A DNA stretch of 64,000 bases from CAVTSA01 sp963737225. Its GTDB lineage: Bacteria; Chloroflexota; Dormibacteria; Dormibacterales; Dormibacteraceae. The stretch is from contig CAVTSA010000015.1 in NCBI GenBank assembly GCA_963737225.1, positions 117,206 through 181,205 on the forward strand, read 5' to 3'. The notes beneath the pieces were generated by a model, which ran no database searches, was not told where the DNA came from, and was given only the letters and a program-made list of their open reading frames with translations. Shown here one piece after another: positions 15,652-25,207 of the stretch. Numbering within the stretch: the stretch's first letter is position 1; every line of letters starts with the position of its first letter. Made by a program: the position numbers and the translations under genes.

Positions 15652-16977
15652 TTGACTCTCGACCCGAAGCTCAGCACGTCCGGGGCCGTCCCAGCCCGCA
15701 GGAGACTCAGACCGTCAGCCGGCGCTGTCGTCGACCATCGTCCGCGATCGGCCCCCGCCGGGCAGGGCCATCCCGACAGGGATGCCGCCCGGGTGGATGG
15801 TCCGGGTGAAGAGCACGAGACTCCTGCCCGGGCTGAGGTTCCCGAACCACGGGAAGCGAGCGCGCCCGGGGCCCGACCTCACCTCCTCGGGCTCGACGTG
15901 GTCCGGGTGCTGGCGCTGGCGTTGGTGATCGCCATCCACTGCGATCACTGGCCCTACCAGTCGTCGGGCGTGGATCAGGCAGTGTGGTCGACGCTGGATT
16001 TGCTGTTCCGGGTGTCGGTGCCGATCTTCGTCATCCTCAGCGGGTTTCTCCTCACCTACGGCGAGCAGCACGCGTTACCCCTGAGCCAGTTCCTTCGTCG
16101 CCGGCTGGGGCGGTCCCTGATCCCGTGGATGGCGTGGATGCCCGCGTACACGCTGATCGGGGTCTTCCTGACCAAGGAGATCCCTGCCTCGCCGGAAGGC
16201 GTTGCCTCCTGGTGGGCACTGGGGGGAGGCCACCTCTGGTACCTGCTTCTGATTCCCCAGCTCTACGTGCTCTTCCAGATCTGGCCCATCTCGAGTCGCG
16301 GTCTCGTGGTTGGTGCGGTGGCGGCGGTCGCGCTGCAGGTCGCGCTCTGCAGCTACCGCCTGTTGGCCCCGGCCGACGCTCCCCTGAATGGATTCCTGCT
16401 CGCACACGGGTACCAGCTGGCGCCGCTGTGGGTGGGGTACTTCGGGATCGGGCTGGCAGCGGGCCGCTGGCGTGCGGAGCATCTGGAGGCCTGGAACTCC
16501 TGGCGGCTCACCGGCCCGTTCGCGGTGGCGATGGTGGCCGGCGCCGTGCTGCTGGTCCTCGCGAACGGCAGCCGCACGCCCAACGCCACGTTCGTGCAGG
16601 GGACGGGCGCGTTCCTGCTGCCGTCCCTGATCCCCCTCGCCGTCGCGACCTGGGCGGTGTGGGGTCTGGCGGGCGAGCGGCTGATGCCCAGGTGGCCGGC
16701 GGTCTCCGAGGCCGTAAAGGCTGTCGGCCGCTACTCGCTCGGCATCTACATCGTCCACGAGGCGCTGACCTACGTGAGCGGGCCGGTGCAGTATTGGCCG
16801 ATCGCCCGCGCCTCACTCGCGGTGTCCCTGCTCCTGTTCGTGTTCCAGGTCCTGGTCACCTTCGTGCTCGCCTACGTGGTCGCCCGCGTGCTCGCCGCGA
16901 CGAGGCTGGCGATCACCATCGGGCTGCCGTCGGAGCGGCTGCGGTGGTCGCAGTGGCGCCGCCCCTTTGCGGTCTGA
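15652..16977 (+). CDS. Acyltransferase family 3 (OafA/YrhL-like) membrane protein
   Basis: After about 75 residues of Pro/Arg/Gly-rich sequence, the membrane domain starts with HLLGLDVVRVLALALVIAIH, whose family His lies in the first helix, followed by FVILSGFLLTYG. About ten helices follow, ending near residue 430. Family members O-acylate sugars or surface polymers. The assigned TTG start is uncertain because the N-terminal extension is low in complexity. No partner glycan genes are adjacent. Confidence 0.8.
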   Translation: MTLDPKLSTSGAVPARRRLRPSAGAVVDHRPRSAPAGQGHPDRDAARVDGPGEEHETPARAEVPEPREASAPGARPHLLGLDVVRVLALALVIAIHCDHWPYQSSGVDQAVWSTLDLLFRVSVPIFVILSGFLLTYGEQHALPLSQFLRRRLGRSLIPWMAWMPAYTLIGVFLTKEIPASPEGVASWWALGGGHLWYLLLIPQLYVLFQIWPISSRGLVVGAVAAVALQVALCSYRLLAPADAPLNGFLLAHGYQLAPLWVGYFGIGLAAGRWRAEHLEAWNSWRLTGPFAVAMVAGAVLLVLANGSRTPNATFVQGTGAFLLPSLIPLAVATWAVWGLAGERLMPRWPAVSEAVKAVGRYSLGIYIVHEALTYVSGPVQYWPIARASLAVSLLLFVFQVLVTFVLAYVVARVLAATRLAITIGLPSERLRWSQWRRPFAV

Positions 16978-17032
16978 GCCCGCGCTGCGCGCAAGGAGCT
17001 CCGGGTGCGGAGGCACCTACCTTCCGAAAGGA

Positions 17033-17362
17033 TCAGGTACCGGGCAGAATCGCGTCGGTCGCCGCGTCGCAGACGACGCGCCGGCGGCTTGTGACGAGCG
17101 TCTCGACCCGCGCCTCGAGTGAGCGGATGTCAGGGTCCGACTGCGCGGCGGCGAGAAGCGCGGCTCGGGTCCACTGAGCCACGTGGATGTACTCCCCTGG
17201 CGTGCCACCCACCAATGGCCGGTAGAGCCGGGCGGACACGAATCCCGATCGTCCGGACATGAGGTTTCCGATCTGCGTCCAGAGGCCGATGAAGTAGCCC
17301 TCGGGAGCGCCGTCAGAGAGCCGGAACGTCGTGATGTGGGTGACCGGGCGATCAGCTGTCAT
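17033..17362 (-). CDS. ABM-type (antibiotic biosynthesis monooxygenase) domain protein
   Basis: 109 residues from ATG 17362, chosen because AGGA is well placed; an in-frame GTG exists at 17377. THITTFRLSDGAPEGYFIGLW and EYIHVAQWTRAALLAAAQSD match the dimeric ferredoxin-like ABM fold, which includes cofactor-free quinol monooxygenases. Single-domain members often have unassigned substrates. Confidence 0.75.
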   Translation of the reverse strand: MTADRPVTHITTFRLSDGAPEGYFIGLWTQIGNLMSGRSGFVSARLYRPLVGGTPGEYIHVAQWTRAALLAAAQSDPDIRSLEARVETLVTSRRRVVCDAATDAILPGT

Positions 17363-17377
17363 AGCGTCCTGGGCCAC

Positions 17378-17936
17378 TACAAGTCCTCTCGCCGGGAATC
17401 CACCCGGGCGTCGCGGCAGGCCCGCGTGGCAGCGGTCCGAGGCAACTCCATCCCGTCCCTAGTCGTACCGCGGCGGACAGGCGATGTCCATGGGCCATCC
17501 GTCCCGGACCGCCGTCTTTGCCCTGAGCACAGGGTGCCGCGCCGACGCCGCCCCCCTTGGTGCCAGGTTTGAACGCAGCCGCCGACCTCCATCACGGCAT
17601 TGTCACAGAGGACGGGCGGGAATTGACTTCGACCATATCCGTTGAACATCACAGTGCGTAGCCAGCCCTGACATAGTAGCTGACCACGTTCCAGGGTTTT
17701 GTCGAATAGCAGTGGCAACCGGGGCCGAAGCTTGGGAGGGCTCGATGGGACATTGATCGGGCAGTCGGCCATTCGTGTGCACAGAGGAGAAGACTGGCTC
17801 CGGGGCGCAGCCATGGGCGGAGCCGGTTGCACCCCGTTGCCACGCTATGGGAAATGGGCTGCCTGAGCAGCGCGGTCGAGCGCACCGGTTCCGGCCGCGA
17901 TCCAGGCGGCTGGTAGACCACCCATGAAAACGGAGG
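17378..17936. other. Intergenic region without recognised gene
   Basis: About 560 bases. Open frames of 130-180 codons cross it on both strands, but none has family motifs or a convincing start. It is lower in GC than its neighbours between 17640 and 17760, and may hold promoters for the DUF6325 gene or decayed sequence. Confidence 0.4.
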
Positions 17937-18362
17937 ATGGTCGAGGTGTCTGACATACTCGGACCCGTCGATTGCATAGCGGTCGAGTTTCCGGGCGGGG
18001 TCATCACCGGTGTCGGCTTTTGGCTGGTGATGAAGATGGTGCGAGCAGGAGCGATTCGGGTGCTGGACCTCGAGTTCATCGCCAAGGACGCCGACGGCTC
18101 CTTATCCAGGGTCGCTTTGAAGGACGTGGTGCACGGTGGCGACACCGACATCACCGTCTGGGACGGCGCTGCATCGGGTCTGCTCGATGAGGACGACTTC
18201 GCCCAGGTCGGCGCGGCGATCGCTCCCGGAAGTCTGGCTGGAATCCTGGTCTATGAGAACGCCTGGGCAGTGCCACTGCTCACGGCACTGGACGAAAGCA
18301 CCGCCCGGCTCATCGGTTGGGAACGCATCGCCGCTGACGACGTTCTGGCCGCGCTGGGTTAG
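17937..18362 (+). CDS. DUF6325-family protein
   Basis: 141 residues. The start DILGPVDCIAVEFPGGVITG, the VRAGAIRVLDLEFIAKDADG core and the ENAWAVPLL segment match a small actinobacterial family of unknown function that senses or binds at the membrane. It is followed 47 bp later by a SHOCT protein, and this pairing is one I recall as common. Confidence 0.75.
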   Translation: MVEVSDILGPVDCIAVEFPGGVITGVGFWLVMKMVRAGAIRVLDLEFIAKDADGSLSRVALKDVVHGGDTDITVWDGAASGLLDEDDFAQVGAAIAPGSLAGILVYENAWAVPLLTALDESTARLIGWERIAADDVLAALG

Positions 18363-18409
18363 TCAGCGACGTCAACGGTTTGAGACGGAATCCGGAGGCG
18401 GGATAGCAA

Positions 18410-18733
18410 ATGGGCCTATTGAAGACAGGTTTGAAAGCCGTCGTCGCGGTGAAGACGGCAGACGTCATCCATCAGCGGATCCTCGATCGGCAAGCCGCCC
18501 AGTGGGGACCGTATGGGCCGCCCCCACACGGTGCTCCTGGTCCGCACCATGCGGCGGCCGCTCCCCAGCCCGCCGGGGGTGGGGGGACCGGGTACGCGGC
18601 GCCGGCGGCCGGTCCGCCGCCCGGACCGAGTGGCGTGATCGACCAGCTGGAGCGTCTCGGGCAGCTCCGCGCGAGTGGTGTCTTGACGGACGCCGAATTT
18701 GAAGCTCAGAAGTATCGGGTCCTGGCCGGATAA
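18410..18733 (+). CDS. SHOCT-domain protein
   Basis: 107 residues: an N-terminal amphipathic segment (GLLKTGLKAVVAVKTADV), a Pro/Gly/Ala-rich linker and a C-terminal SHOCT motif of about 30 residues (IDQLERLGQLRASGVLTDAE followed by FEAQK). SHOCT modules mediate oligomerisation or membrane-proximal contacts. GGAGG occurs 13 bases upstream of the ATG. Confidence 0.8.
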   Translation: MGLLKTGLKAVVAVKTADVIHQRILDRQAAQWGPYGPPPHGAPGPHHAAAAPQPAGGGGTGYAAPAAGPPPGPSGVIDQLERLGQLRASGVLTDAEFEAQKYRVLAG

Positions 18734-18845
18734 TCGCGAGTTCTCTCAACCCGGAATCGCCGCGGGCCCTCTCGCCGTGCCCGGCCGGACCCGGCGGGCG
18801 GCTCATGGGTGCGGCGGGCTGCCCCAGGATGCGACCATAGCTCCT

Positions 18846-19445
18846 ATGCGCCCTGACATCAGACCTGGCGGCATCTTCCCTGATTACGCCCTTCCGGACC
18901 ACAGAAACACGGTGCGGAAGCTCAGCGAGCTTCAGGGCCGCGATCCCTTGATCCTCACGCTGGCGCGGGGCAACTACTGCCCGAAAGAGCACCAGCAGCA
19001 CCTCGAGCTGGCAGCCAACTACCCGAAGATCCAGGTGGGCTACACCCAGGTCGCCACGATCGCCACCGACGACCATCACACACTGCAAGAATTCCGCGCG
19101 TCGGTGGGCGCTCAGTGGACCTTCCTGTCTGATCCCGGTCGGACCGTCCAGAAGGACCTGGACATCCAGGAATACACCGACCCCGAGCACAACCCCATGA
19201 TTCCGCACACCCTGGTGCTCAAGCCTGGACTCGTCATTCACAGCGTCTACAACGGCTACTGGTTCTGGGGACGCCCGTCGTTCTACGACCTGTGGCACGA
19301 CCTGCGTGCCGCGACCAGCGAGATCCGCCCGGACTGGGACCTGAGCACACCAGGGCTCCGCGAAGCCTGGGATGCCCACGACTACTCACACTTTCACGGC
19401 TGGGACCGCCGCGCTTCCGAGGCGATGCCCTCATCGTATGAGTGA
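18846..19445 (+). CDS. Peroxiredoxin-like (AhpC/TSA) redoxin
   Basis: 199 residues. GGIFPDYALPDH opens the thioredoxin-like fold; ARGNYCPKEHQQHLEL places the peroxidatic Cys in RGNYCP instead of the usual P-x3-T/S-x2-C, and the family Arg may be FLSDPGRTVQ. VHSVYNGYWFWGRPS near the C-terminus is typical of a subgroup of redoxin-domain proteins. Likely reduces peroxides in the cytosol. Start is ATG 18846; longer in-frame starts overlap the SHOCT gene. Confidence 0.75.
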   Translation: MRPDIRPGGIFPDYALPDHRNTVRKLSELQGRDPLILTLARGNYCPKEHQQHLELAANYPKIQVGYTQVATIATDDHHTLQEFRASVGAQWTFLSDPGRTVQKDLDIQEYTDPEHNPMIPHTLVLKPGLVIHSVYNGYWFWGRPSFYDLWHDLRAATSEIRPDWDLSTPGLREAWDAHDYSHFHGWDRRASEAMPSSYE

Positions 19446-19557
19446 CAGCGCAGCGATGGTTGCGGTATTGCGTCTGCCATCTGGCCTTTGCTGAGCCGCG
19501 GCGAGACATGCCAGGCGGCGAGCTGGGCCGGCGGAGAAATCTGAGAGGGTGAAGGCA

Positions 19558-20508
19558 GTGGCGACGTCACTACGCGACATGCTCGGAATCGAGCTCCCGA
19601 TCGTCCAGGCGCCGATGGCTGACGTTCCGCGGCTGGCCGCGGCGGTCTCCAATACCGGCGCGCTCGGCATGGTGACGCTCACCTGGTCGGCAGACCCCGG
19701 TGCCGTCGTCCGCGAGACGGCGGCGCTGACCTCGCGACCGTTCGGCGCCAACTTCGTCCTCACCGACGATCGCCACCGTGCCCTTGATCAGGCGCTCGGG
19801 GCCGGTTTGCGGATCGTGTCGTTCATGTGGGGAGATCCCAGCAGCTACATCGACACGGTGCACGACGCCGGCGGGGTCGCCATGCTCACGGTCGGCAGCG
19901 CGGAGGAGGCACGGCGGGCCGTGGCATCCGGCGTGGACGTCATCGTCGCGCAGGGCTGGGAGGCCGGTGGGCACGTGTGGAGCACGGTCGCGACACTGCC
20001 GTTGGTCCCCGCCGTGGTGGACGCCGTGACACCGGTGCCGGTGATTGCGGCCGGCGGGATCGGTGACGCTCGCGGCGTCGCCGCGGTGATCGCTCTTGGT
20101 GCCGAGGCGGCGTGGCTGGGCACCCGGTTCCTACTGGCCGAAGAGATGCCCATCCACGAGGACTATCGACGCCATCTGTTGGCGGCGGCCGAAACCGATC
20201 CGAGGTGGTACGCCAACCTGTACGAGGTCGGGTGGCCCGATTCTCCCCACCGCGCCCTTCGCAACTCAACTGCCAGGGCCTGGGAGGCCGCGGGCAGCCC
20301 GCCACCGGGACAGCGGCCGGGAGAGGGCGACGTAATCGGTCACTTCGCCTCCGGTGAAGCGATCGTCCGCTACGAGCCGGCGCCGCCGATGGTGGGCACC
20401 ACCGGTGACATCGAGGCACTCTCGATGTGGGCCGGGCAGGGCGTCGCACTCGCGCGAAAGACACAGCCGGCCGCGGACATCGTGGCCGAACTGGTTTCTC
20501 GTCTCTAG
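19558..20508 (+). CDS. Nitronate monooxygenase / 2-nitropropane dioxygenase family
   Basis: A flavin-dependent TIM barrel of about 316 residues. LGIELPIVQAPMADV begins the barrel, AQGWEAGGHVW is the FMN-site and catalytic His segment, and PVIAAGGIGDARGVAAVIALGAEAAWLGTRF gives the phosphate-binding loops. It oxidises alkyl nitronates such as propionate-3-nitronate. GTG 19558 is preferred because GAGAGGG lies about 9 bases upstream; GTG 19549 is also in frame. Confidence 0.9.
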   Translation: MATSLRDMLGIELPIVQAPMADVPRLAAAVSNTGALGMVTLTWSADPGAVVRETAALTSRPFGANFVLTDDRHRALDQALGAGLRIVSFMWGDPSSYIDTVHDAGGVAMLTVGSAEEARRAVASGVDVIVAQGWEAGGHVWSTVATLPLVPAVVDAVTPVPVIAAGGIGDARGVAAVIALGAEAAWLGTRFLLAEEMPIHEDYRRHLLAAAETDPRWYANLYEVGWPDSPHRALRNSTARAWEAAGSPPPGQRPGEGDVIGHFASGEAIVRYEPAPPMVGTTGDIEALSMWAGQGVALARKTQPAADIVAELVSRL

Positions 20509-20613
20509 CCCAGGACTGAGACGCACCCACTGATTGACCCGCCCGACCTCCGTCCGGACCGCCGGGTCATCCCGAAATCCGGCGTGATGCGCAGGTTGGG
20601 CGTGTCCGGTCGG

Positions 20614-21045
20614 TCACACCGTGGCGCGCTGTGGGCTCCGCCACTTGACGGTGAGGCCGAAGAGCGCCAGGATCTCGACCGGAATGAGGGCGGTCGACCA
20701 CCAGCCAGAGGTACCTATGGTGAGCAGGTTCACGGACATGGCCAGGCCGACCGTCACGATGCCAAACCACCGTCCCCACGAGCGGTGACTCATGATCGCA
20801 CCGCTCGCCACCACCTGCAGCACGCCGAAAAGAATCAGGAGGATCGACCAGACCCAAAGCGGTCCCCCGACTGAGTGGTTGGCAAAGAGGTCCGACCGAA
20901 AGAACGCGAGTGCCCCCTGGCAGATATTCCAGAGACCGGCCCAGAGGACGATGAGGCCGGCGAACACCAGCCATCCGCTCTGAATTGAAGGCCCCAGGGC
21001 CGGGTCAGCTGGAACCGGCAACCCGGTGTTCGTCATTCTCGACAT
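20614..21045 (-). CDS. DUF7144-like four-helix membrane protein
   Basis: 143 residues with four hydrophobic helices (about 27-47, 62-82, 90-112, 115-135). The segment FAGLIVLWAGLWNICQGALAFF and the short polar loops fit a widespread actinobacterial integral membrane family of unknown function. The start lies behind AAGGAGG. Confidence 0.7.
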   Translation of the reverse strand: MSRMTNTGLPVPADPALGPSIQSGWLVFAGLIVLWAGLWNICQGALAFFRSDLFANHSVGGPLWVWSILLILFGVLQVVASGAIMSHRSWGRWFGIVTVGLAMSVNLLTIGTSGWWSTALIPVEILALFGLTVKWRSPQRATV

Positions 21046-21566
21046 GTGGTAAGCCTCCTTGGCATCGACTTATGAGCTCAAAGTGCTTTTGCCGTACCGG
21101 CCGCCTCCGCGCTACGCAGCGGGCCGGCGGGGGCGGAGTGCGGTGAGCTGGTGAGTCGGAGCAACCCCCTCGGCCGCCCTTGACTCACCGACTTTGGTTC
21201 CGCGCATTCGCATGAGATTCACCGACTCGGGCGCTCGCCTCCTGATCGTGGCGCAAATCGAGGCACTACGGCAGCTGCGGGGCCGCCGGACGCATGGTGG
21301 GCGAAACAACCGACGAACGCGCTCGCGAGTTGCCGTGCGGTTGGACAAAACGCTGCTGGGGAAGGTGGCACGACTGCGCCGTCGCCGGCGTTGTCGGCTG
21401 AGCCCGGCGTGATGCTCTCCAACCCGGTGACGGCGATTGGCTCGCACCGACTCCTTCGCGAGGCACGCGACACAGGTGCCACCGGTGCCGCGCGCGCAGA
21501 TCGTGCCTGGAGATCAGTCGCCCTCAGTGGAGCGTCCGAACCCGGTCTGGAGGCGGCTCGGTTCCT
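21046..21566. other. Intergenic region without recognised gene
   Basis: About 520 bases. The Arg-rich frames on both strands (for example 21194-21412 +, 21219-21482 -) show no family motifs. It includes the promoter side of the DUF7144 gene. Confidence 0.4.
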
Positions 21567-21761
21567 CTAGTCGGCGAGCTCCAGGTCCTCGGCCTGTTCC
21601 GAGTTTTCGAGCGAGAAGAGCAGGATCCGGCAGAGGCTCACGGGATCGCGGAGCAGGCGGGCGAGCTGACGGGCGACCTCCTCGCGAATGGCGAGCCGGA
21701 GGCTCTCGGATTCGCGCTCGGTCCAGCCGGGTGGCCGCGGCAGGCCGTTCGGTTCTTCCAT
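21567..21761 (-). CDS. Small acidic/amphipathic protein (64 aa), unknown
   Basis: Starts at ATG 21761 with GGGGAGG 5 bases upstream, a better start than the longer frame from 21833. The sequence is mostly helical: RESESLRLAIREEVARQLAR then DPVSLCRILLFSLENSEQ. I do not recognise a family. The good ribosome-binding site and plausible helical pattern support it as real. Confidence 0.45.
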   Translation of the reverse strand: MEEPNGLPRPPGWTERESESLRLAIREEVARQLARLLRDPVSLCRILLFSLENSEQAEDLELAD

Positions 21762-21901
21762 CTCTACCTCCCCAGGTCTCCGCGAGCATCCGGACGGTGT
21801 CCGTGCCCGAAACGGATTTGGGGAGTATGTCATGCCGCGACATCTGGCGCTGACTGGCGGTCGGTCAGGCGGGTCGACGGTACCGACATCCAGACACGAA
21901 G

Positions 21902-21932
21902 CGGCCCGGCTCGCGCGACGCGGGCCGGGCCG
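21902..21932. terminator. Very stable GC hairpin
   Basis: CGGCCCGGCTCGCG (21902-21915) pairs with CGCGGGCCGGGCCG (21919-21932) across a 3-base loop, with a single G-T wobble. There is no U-tract on either strand, so it is terminator-like rather than a canonical terminator. Confidence 0.4.
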
Positions 21933-22311
21933 GCGTGATTGGGGGGTGGATCTCGGTAAATCAGAGCCAGAGTACGGGTGGGGTCGCCGGATACTTCTGT
22001 TGCGGCTCGCCGGGATAGGACAAAACCTTGGGCAGGCGGGCGGCCGTTGGTCGGCGACAGGTTTTGAGGCCCGCCGTCACCAGTTCTCGGCCTGACCCGC
22101 GTAACGGCGCCACTACACGCGCGCATGCACCGGGCCCGAAATCCGGAATGTGAAGGTCACTTGGGCCAGGTTCGTCGGCGCTGAGATCGACAGCGAGTAT
22201 GGGGTCGCCCAGAGCCAGCACATACGGCGCCGGACATCTGTTGGAAGAGAGTCCTCGGGAGCATCGGCCTGGCCACCATCGGGGTGTCGATGATCGGCAC
22301 CGGGATCCTCG
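21933..22311. other. Intergenic region, possible gene remnant
   Basis: No complete gene. On the minus strand at about 22115-22205 a frame ending in SISAPTNLAQVTFTFRISG and a stop at 22113-22115 looks coding-like (beta-strand pattern) but has no upstream partner I can recognise. Confidence 0.3.
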
Positions 22312-22848
22312 TCACCGCAGGATGCGATAGTCGGCAAGCAGGTAACCCTTGGGGGAGGTCGCGCTACGGAGCGCTTCGAAACGAGTCGGCGGCAGTCCGT
22401 CAAAGAGCCGGCGCCCACGCCCGGAGATCGCCGGTGCGACGACGAGCCGCATCTCGTCGACGGCGTCGGCGGCGAGCAGCGCTTGCGCGACGGAGATGCT
22501 GGCGTGCACGCCGATGTCACCACCTGATGACTCCTTGAGCGTCTGCATGAACGGAACCAACCCGCCCTCGATCGCGGTCGCGTGGTGCCATGGCCGCCCC
22601 AGCGGTGTGGACGATGCGACGTACTTGGCGACGCCGTTGATGAACGTGGCGAACGGCTCGATCTCGCTGTCCGGCCAGTACTCAGACCACTCGTCATAGC
22701 TGCGACGGCCGAGGATGACCGCGTCCTGAGTCGCGATCACGGCAGCGAGGTTGGCGTCCATCGCCTCGTCCCAATCCAGGAAGAACTTGTCCGGGTCCTC
22801 GGCTACGCCGTCGAGGGACAACAGCTCGTACAACACCACCTTGCGCAT
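22312..22848 (-). CDS. Dihydrofolate-reductase-family (RibD C-terminal-like) protein
   Basis: 178 residues starting RKVVLYELLSLDGVAEDPDK, then AVILGRRSYDEWSEYWPDS and the C-terminal GRGRRLFDGLPPTRFEAL. This is the RibD C-terminal/YwjB-YyaP group of NADPH reductases of unknown substrate. GGAGGAG lies 5 bases before the ATG. It reads away from the DUF1345 gene region on the same strand. Confidence 0.88.
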   Translation of the reverse strand: MRKVVLYELLSLDGVAEDPDKFFLDWDEAMDANLAAVIATQDAVILGRRSYDEWSEYWPDSEIEPFATFINGVAKYVASSTPLGRPWHHATAIEGGLVPFMQTLKESSGGDIGVHASISVAQALLAADAVDEMRLVVAPAISGRGRRLFDGLPPTRFEALRSATSPKGYLLADYRILR

Positions 22849-22922
22849 GCCGACTCCTCCGGTTGAGCGGGACGGATCGTGCCGAATCTACCTCCAGGAT
22901 CCTGCGACCGCCGGCAGGGCCG

Positions 22923-23630
22923 CTACCTGGCGAGCCCGGCAACCAGGTTGATCGTGGTGGCGAGGATCACGGCACCCAGGAAGAAGGAGAGCAGCGCCTG
23001 CTGCAACGCGGTTGCCCGGATCTCCTTGGTGGTCAGGTCGGTGTCTGAAACCTGGAACGTCATGCCGATCGTGAAGGCGAGGTACCCGAAGTCGGCATAT
23101 CGCGGTGGATCGCTCTCGTTGAAATCCACGCCCTTGCGGTTGTTCGTGTAGTAGAGCCGGGCGTACCTGCCGGTGAATATCGTGTGCATGGTCGCCCAGG
23201 AGAACGCCACGCTGCCGAAGCACAGTGCGGCGGAGATGTCCGTGGCCGCCCCGTTGGAGGAGCCGCCCAGGAGCAGAAGGGCGACCGCGCCGAGACTGGC
23301 GACCGAGGCGGCGACGACGGTGACGTCGATGGCATGCCTGCCGGCGTCCTCGCGCACCGCGTGCGCCGCCGTGGAGCCGGCATCCATCGACCAGATCGTC
23401 CCCCACATCCAGGCGGTGAAGCTACCCGCGGCCGCCATCCAGCCGACCAGCAGGCCGTACCTCCAGGAGAACGCAGAGGTGATCGCGATCCCGACCACGA
23501 GCCCGGCCGCGGTCGAGGCGGCGAGGCGAGTGCGCATTGAAGGCCCGCGGTGGCGGCCCTCGACCTCGGGTTCGCGAGCCTGAGGGGAGCGGTCGTGTTC
23601 GGGGCGCGGCCGGCGTGCGCCAGGTGACAT
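22923..23630 (-). CDS. DUF1345 membrane protein
   Basis: 235 residues from ATG 23630; the open frame extends further upstream but that part is low in complexity, and an alternative ATG is at 23537. About five helices, with AAGSFTAWMWGTIW, FSWATMHTIFTGRYARLYY and the family motif DFGYLAFTIGMTFQVSDTD. An AT-rich stretch directly upstream (23641-23680, with TCTATAAGAT on the coding strand) is a good promoter candidate. Confidence 0.85.
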   Translation of the reverse strand: MSPGARRPRPEHDRSPQAREPEVEGRHRGPSMRTRLAASTAAGLVVGIAITSAFSWRYGLLVGWMAAAGSFTAWMWGTIWSMDAGSTAAHAVREDAGRHAIDVTVVAASVASLGAVALLLLGGSSNGAATDISAALCFGSVAFSWATMHTIFTGRYARLYYTNNRKGVDFNESDPPRYADFGYLAFTIGMTFQVSDTDLTTKEIRATALQQALLSFFLGAVILATTINLVAGLAR

Positions 23631-23719
23631 TGCGATGCAGGATATCTTATAGAATCGATACCATAAAATGCGATCACGGGCACTTGAACGTGCCCGCCGG
23701 CGCCGCTGCCCGCCGCCTC

Positions 23720-25084
23720 CTAGGAGGAAGCGGGACTGCTCGTGAACTCGGGCGTGAACCGGAACCGCCGGGTCGGATCCCAGGTCCTCTGCACCTCCGC
23801 CAGGCGGAGCGCGATCCCGGGCTCGTAGCACCCGCTCGCGTCGGGGTACTGGGGTGGGAGAAAGTTCCGGATCGGCCCGCCCGCGCCGGCACCCGCGAAG
23901 GCCGCCACGACACGGTGCTCGTCCTCCGCCGCCGCGACGGCGTCCACGCCCGGGTAGGCACCGGCGAACAGGTTCAGCCGGGCTGCACGGTGGCCGGTTG
24001 AGGACGGGCGAGCCGGCCTTGCCGCCAGGGCTCCGCCCAGGTGGCGGACCTCGAGCACGTACGGGGCGTCCTGCCGCACCAGCGGCAGGAGGTCGTCCAA
24101 GGCGCCCTCACTACGCAACGCGAGGCTGTCCGTGATGACGTGGAACGGCTGCACCGGGTCCTGGTGGATGGTGCCGATGCTCGTGATCGGGAGCATCTCG
24201 ACCGTGTCCAGGAAGGGGGACCGGGCCCGCATGGGAGCGATCAGGCGATCCCCCTCCCCAGCGCCACCGGCGTAGGCGACCCGGAGGTGCGCGCAGAACC
24301 GGCCTCGCAACGCCGCCGGCACCACCGGGAGGTCGGGGAAGGTCACAAAAGCAAGTGACAGGCTCAGCTCGGGTGGCGCGGTCCGGATTCCCTCTCGGAA
24401 GGAGTCCACCGCGCCGGCCACCTGGTCCGCCGCGAAGAACAGCGCGCCTCCGTAGAGCTCGGCGATCGGAAGCAGATCGATCTCGAGCGCGGTGACGGCA
24501 CAGATGCCCCCGCCACCGCCGCGTAGCGCCCAGAACAGATCCGGCTCCTGCTCGGGCGTCACGGTGAGCGCGCGGCCATCGGCGGTGATCACGTCGAGCC
24601 GGCGAACGTGGTCGGCGGCGTAACCGTGGGCGCGGCCGATCGGTCCAAGACCGCCGCCGAGCGCGTACGAGACAAAGCCCACGCCGGGCGCCGCACCTAC
24701 CGTCGCCGCGAGACCGTGCGGTGCGCCGGCCGCAAGGACGTCCGCGGAGGTGGCACCGGCGGAGATGCGCGCCACGCGGCGCTCGGCGTCGACGTTCACT
24801 GTGGTCAGCGCCCGGGTCGTGATCAGCAGGCCGCCGTCCATGGCGCGGAAAGGCCCGTGACCGGTGGCCTGCAGATCCACGGGAAGGTCCTGCTCGACGG
24901 CGAACCGGACCGCCTCGGCGACGTCCGCTTCGGTCGCGGCGGCGACCGCCAGAGCCGGCCTATGCACCAGCGTCCGGTTGTATCCGAGCCGGGCTTCGTC
25001 GTAGCCGGCGCGATCCGCCGGGTCGCGGGACCAGACGCGGCCGGTCGTCCTGGCGGCAAGCTGGGTGGCGAGCGGCTCCACCAT
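23720..25084 (-). CDS. FAD-binding oxidase, berberine-bridge-enzyme type
   Basis: 454 residues from ATG 25084; the upstream open frame lacks family sequence. The PCMH FAD domain shows VDLQATGHGPFRAMDGGLLI, whose His is the likely covalent FAD ligand, then GAAPGVGFVSYALGGGLGP and DLFWALRGGGGG. The C-terminal BBE strand is about DASGCYEPGIALRLAEVQRTW followed by DPTRRF. Such enzymes oxidise alcohols, sugars or alkaloids with O2. It is divergent from the LtrA gene 124 bp away. Confidence 0.85.
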   Translation of the reverse strand: MVEPLATQLAARTTGRVWSRDPADRAGYDEARLGYNRTLVHRPALAVAAATEADVAEAVRFAVEQDLPVDLQATGHGPFRAMDGGLLITTRALTTVNVDAERRVARISAGATSADVLAAGAPHGLAATVGAAPGVGFVSYALGGGLGPIGRAHGYAADHVRRLDVITADGRALTVTPEQEPDLFWALRGGGGGICAVTALEIDLLPIAELYGGALFFAADQVAGAVDSFREGIRTAPPELSLSLAFVTFPDLPVVPAALRGRFCAHLRVAYAGGAGEGDRLIAPMRARSPFLDTVEMLPITSIGTIHQDPVQPFHVITDSLALRSEGALDDLLPLVRQDAPYVLEVRHLGGALAARPARPSSTGHRAARLNLFAGAYPGVDAVAAAEDEHRVVAAFAGAGAGGPIRNFLPPQYPDASGCYEPGIALRLAEVQRTWDPTRRFRFTPEFTSSPASS

Positions 25085-25207
25085 CCATCGCCAAGCTTGA
25101 CACCCGCGTCGGCGCAGGTTCCACGTCTCCCGGCGAACGGGGTCTACCGCCGCCGTTTGGCGCCGGGTTGCCGGGAGACGGCGGAGTCCCGGAGCGACAA
25201 TGCGTCC

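Noticed and set aside
17377..17832. Minus-strand open frame of about 150 codons in the gap
   Set aside because: Low-complexity Pro/Arg composition, start shared with the neighbouring gene region and no recognisable domain.
21902..21932. Intrinsic terminator
   Set aside because: The stem is strong but no T-run follows on either strand, so I list it as terminator-like only, with low confidence.
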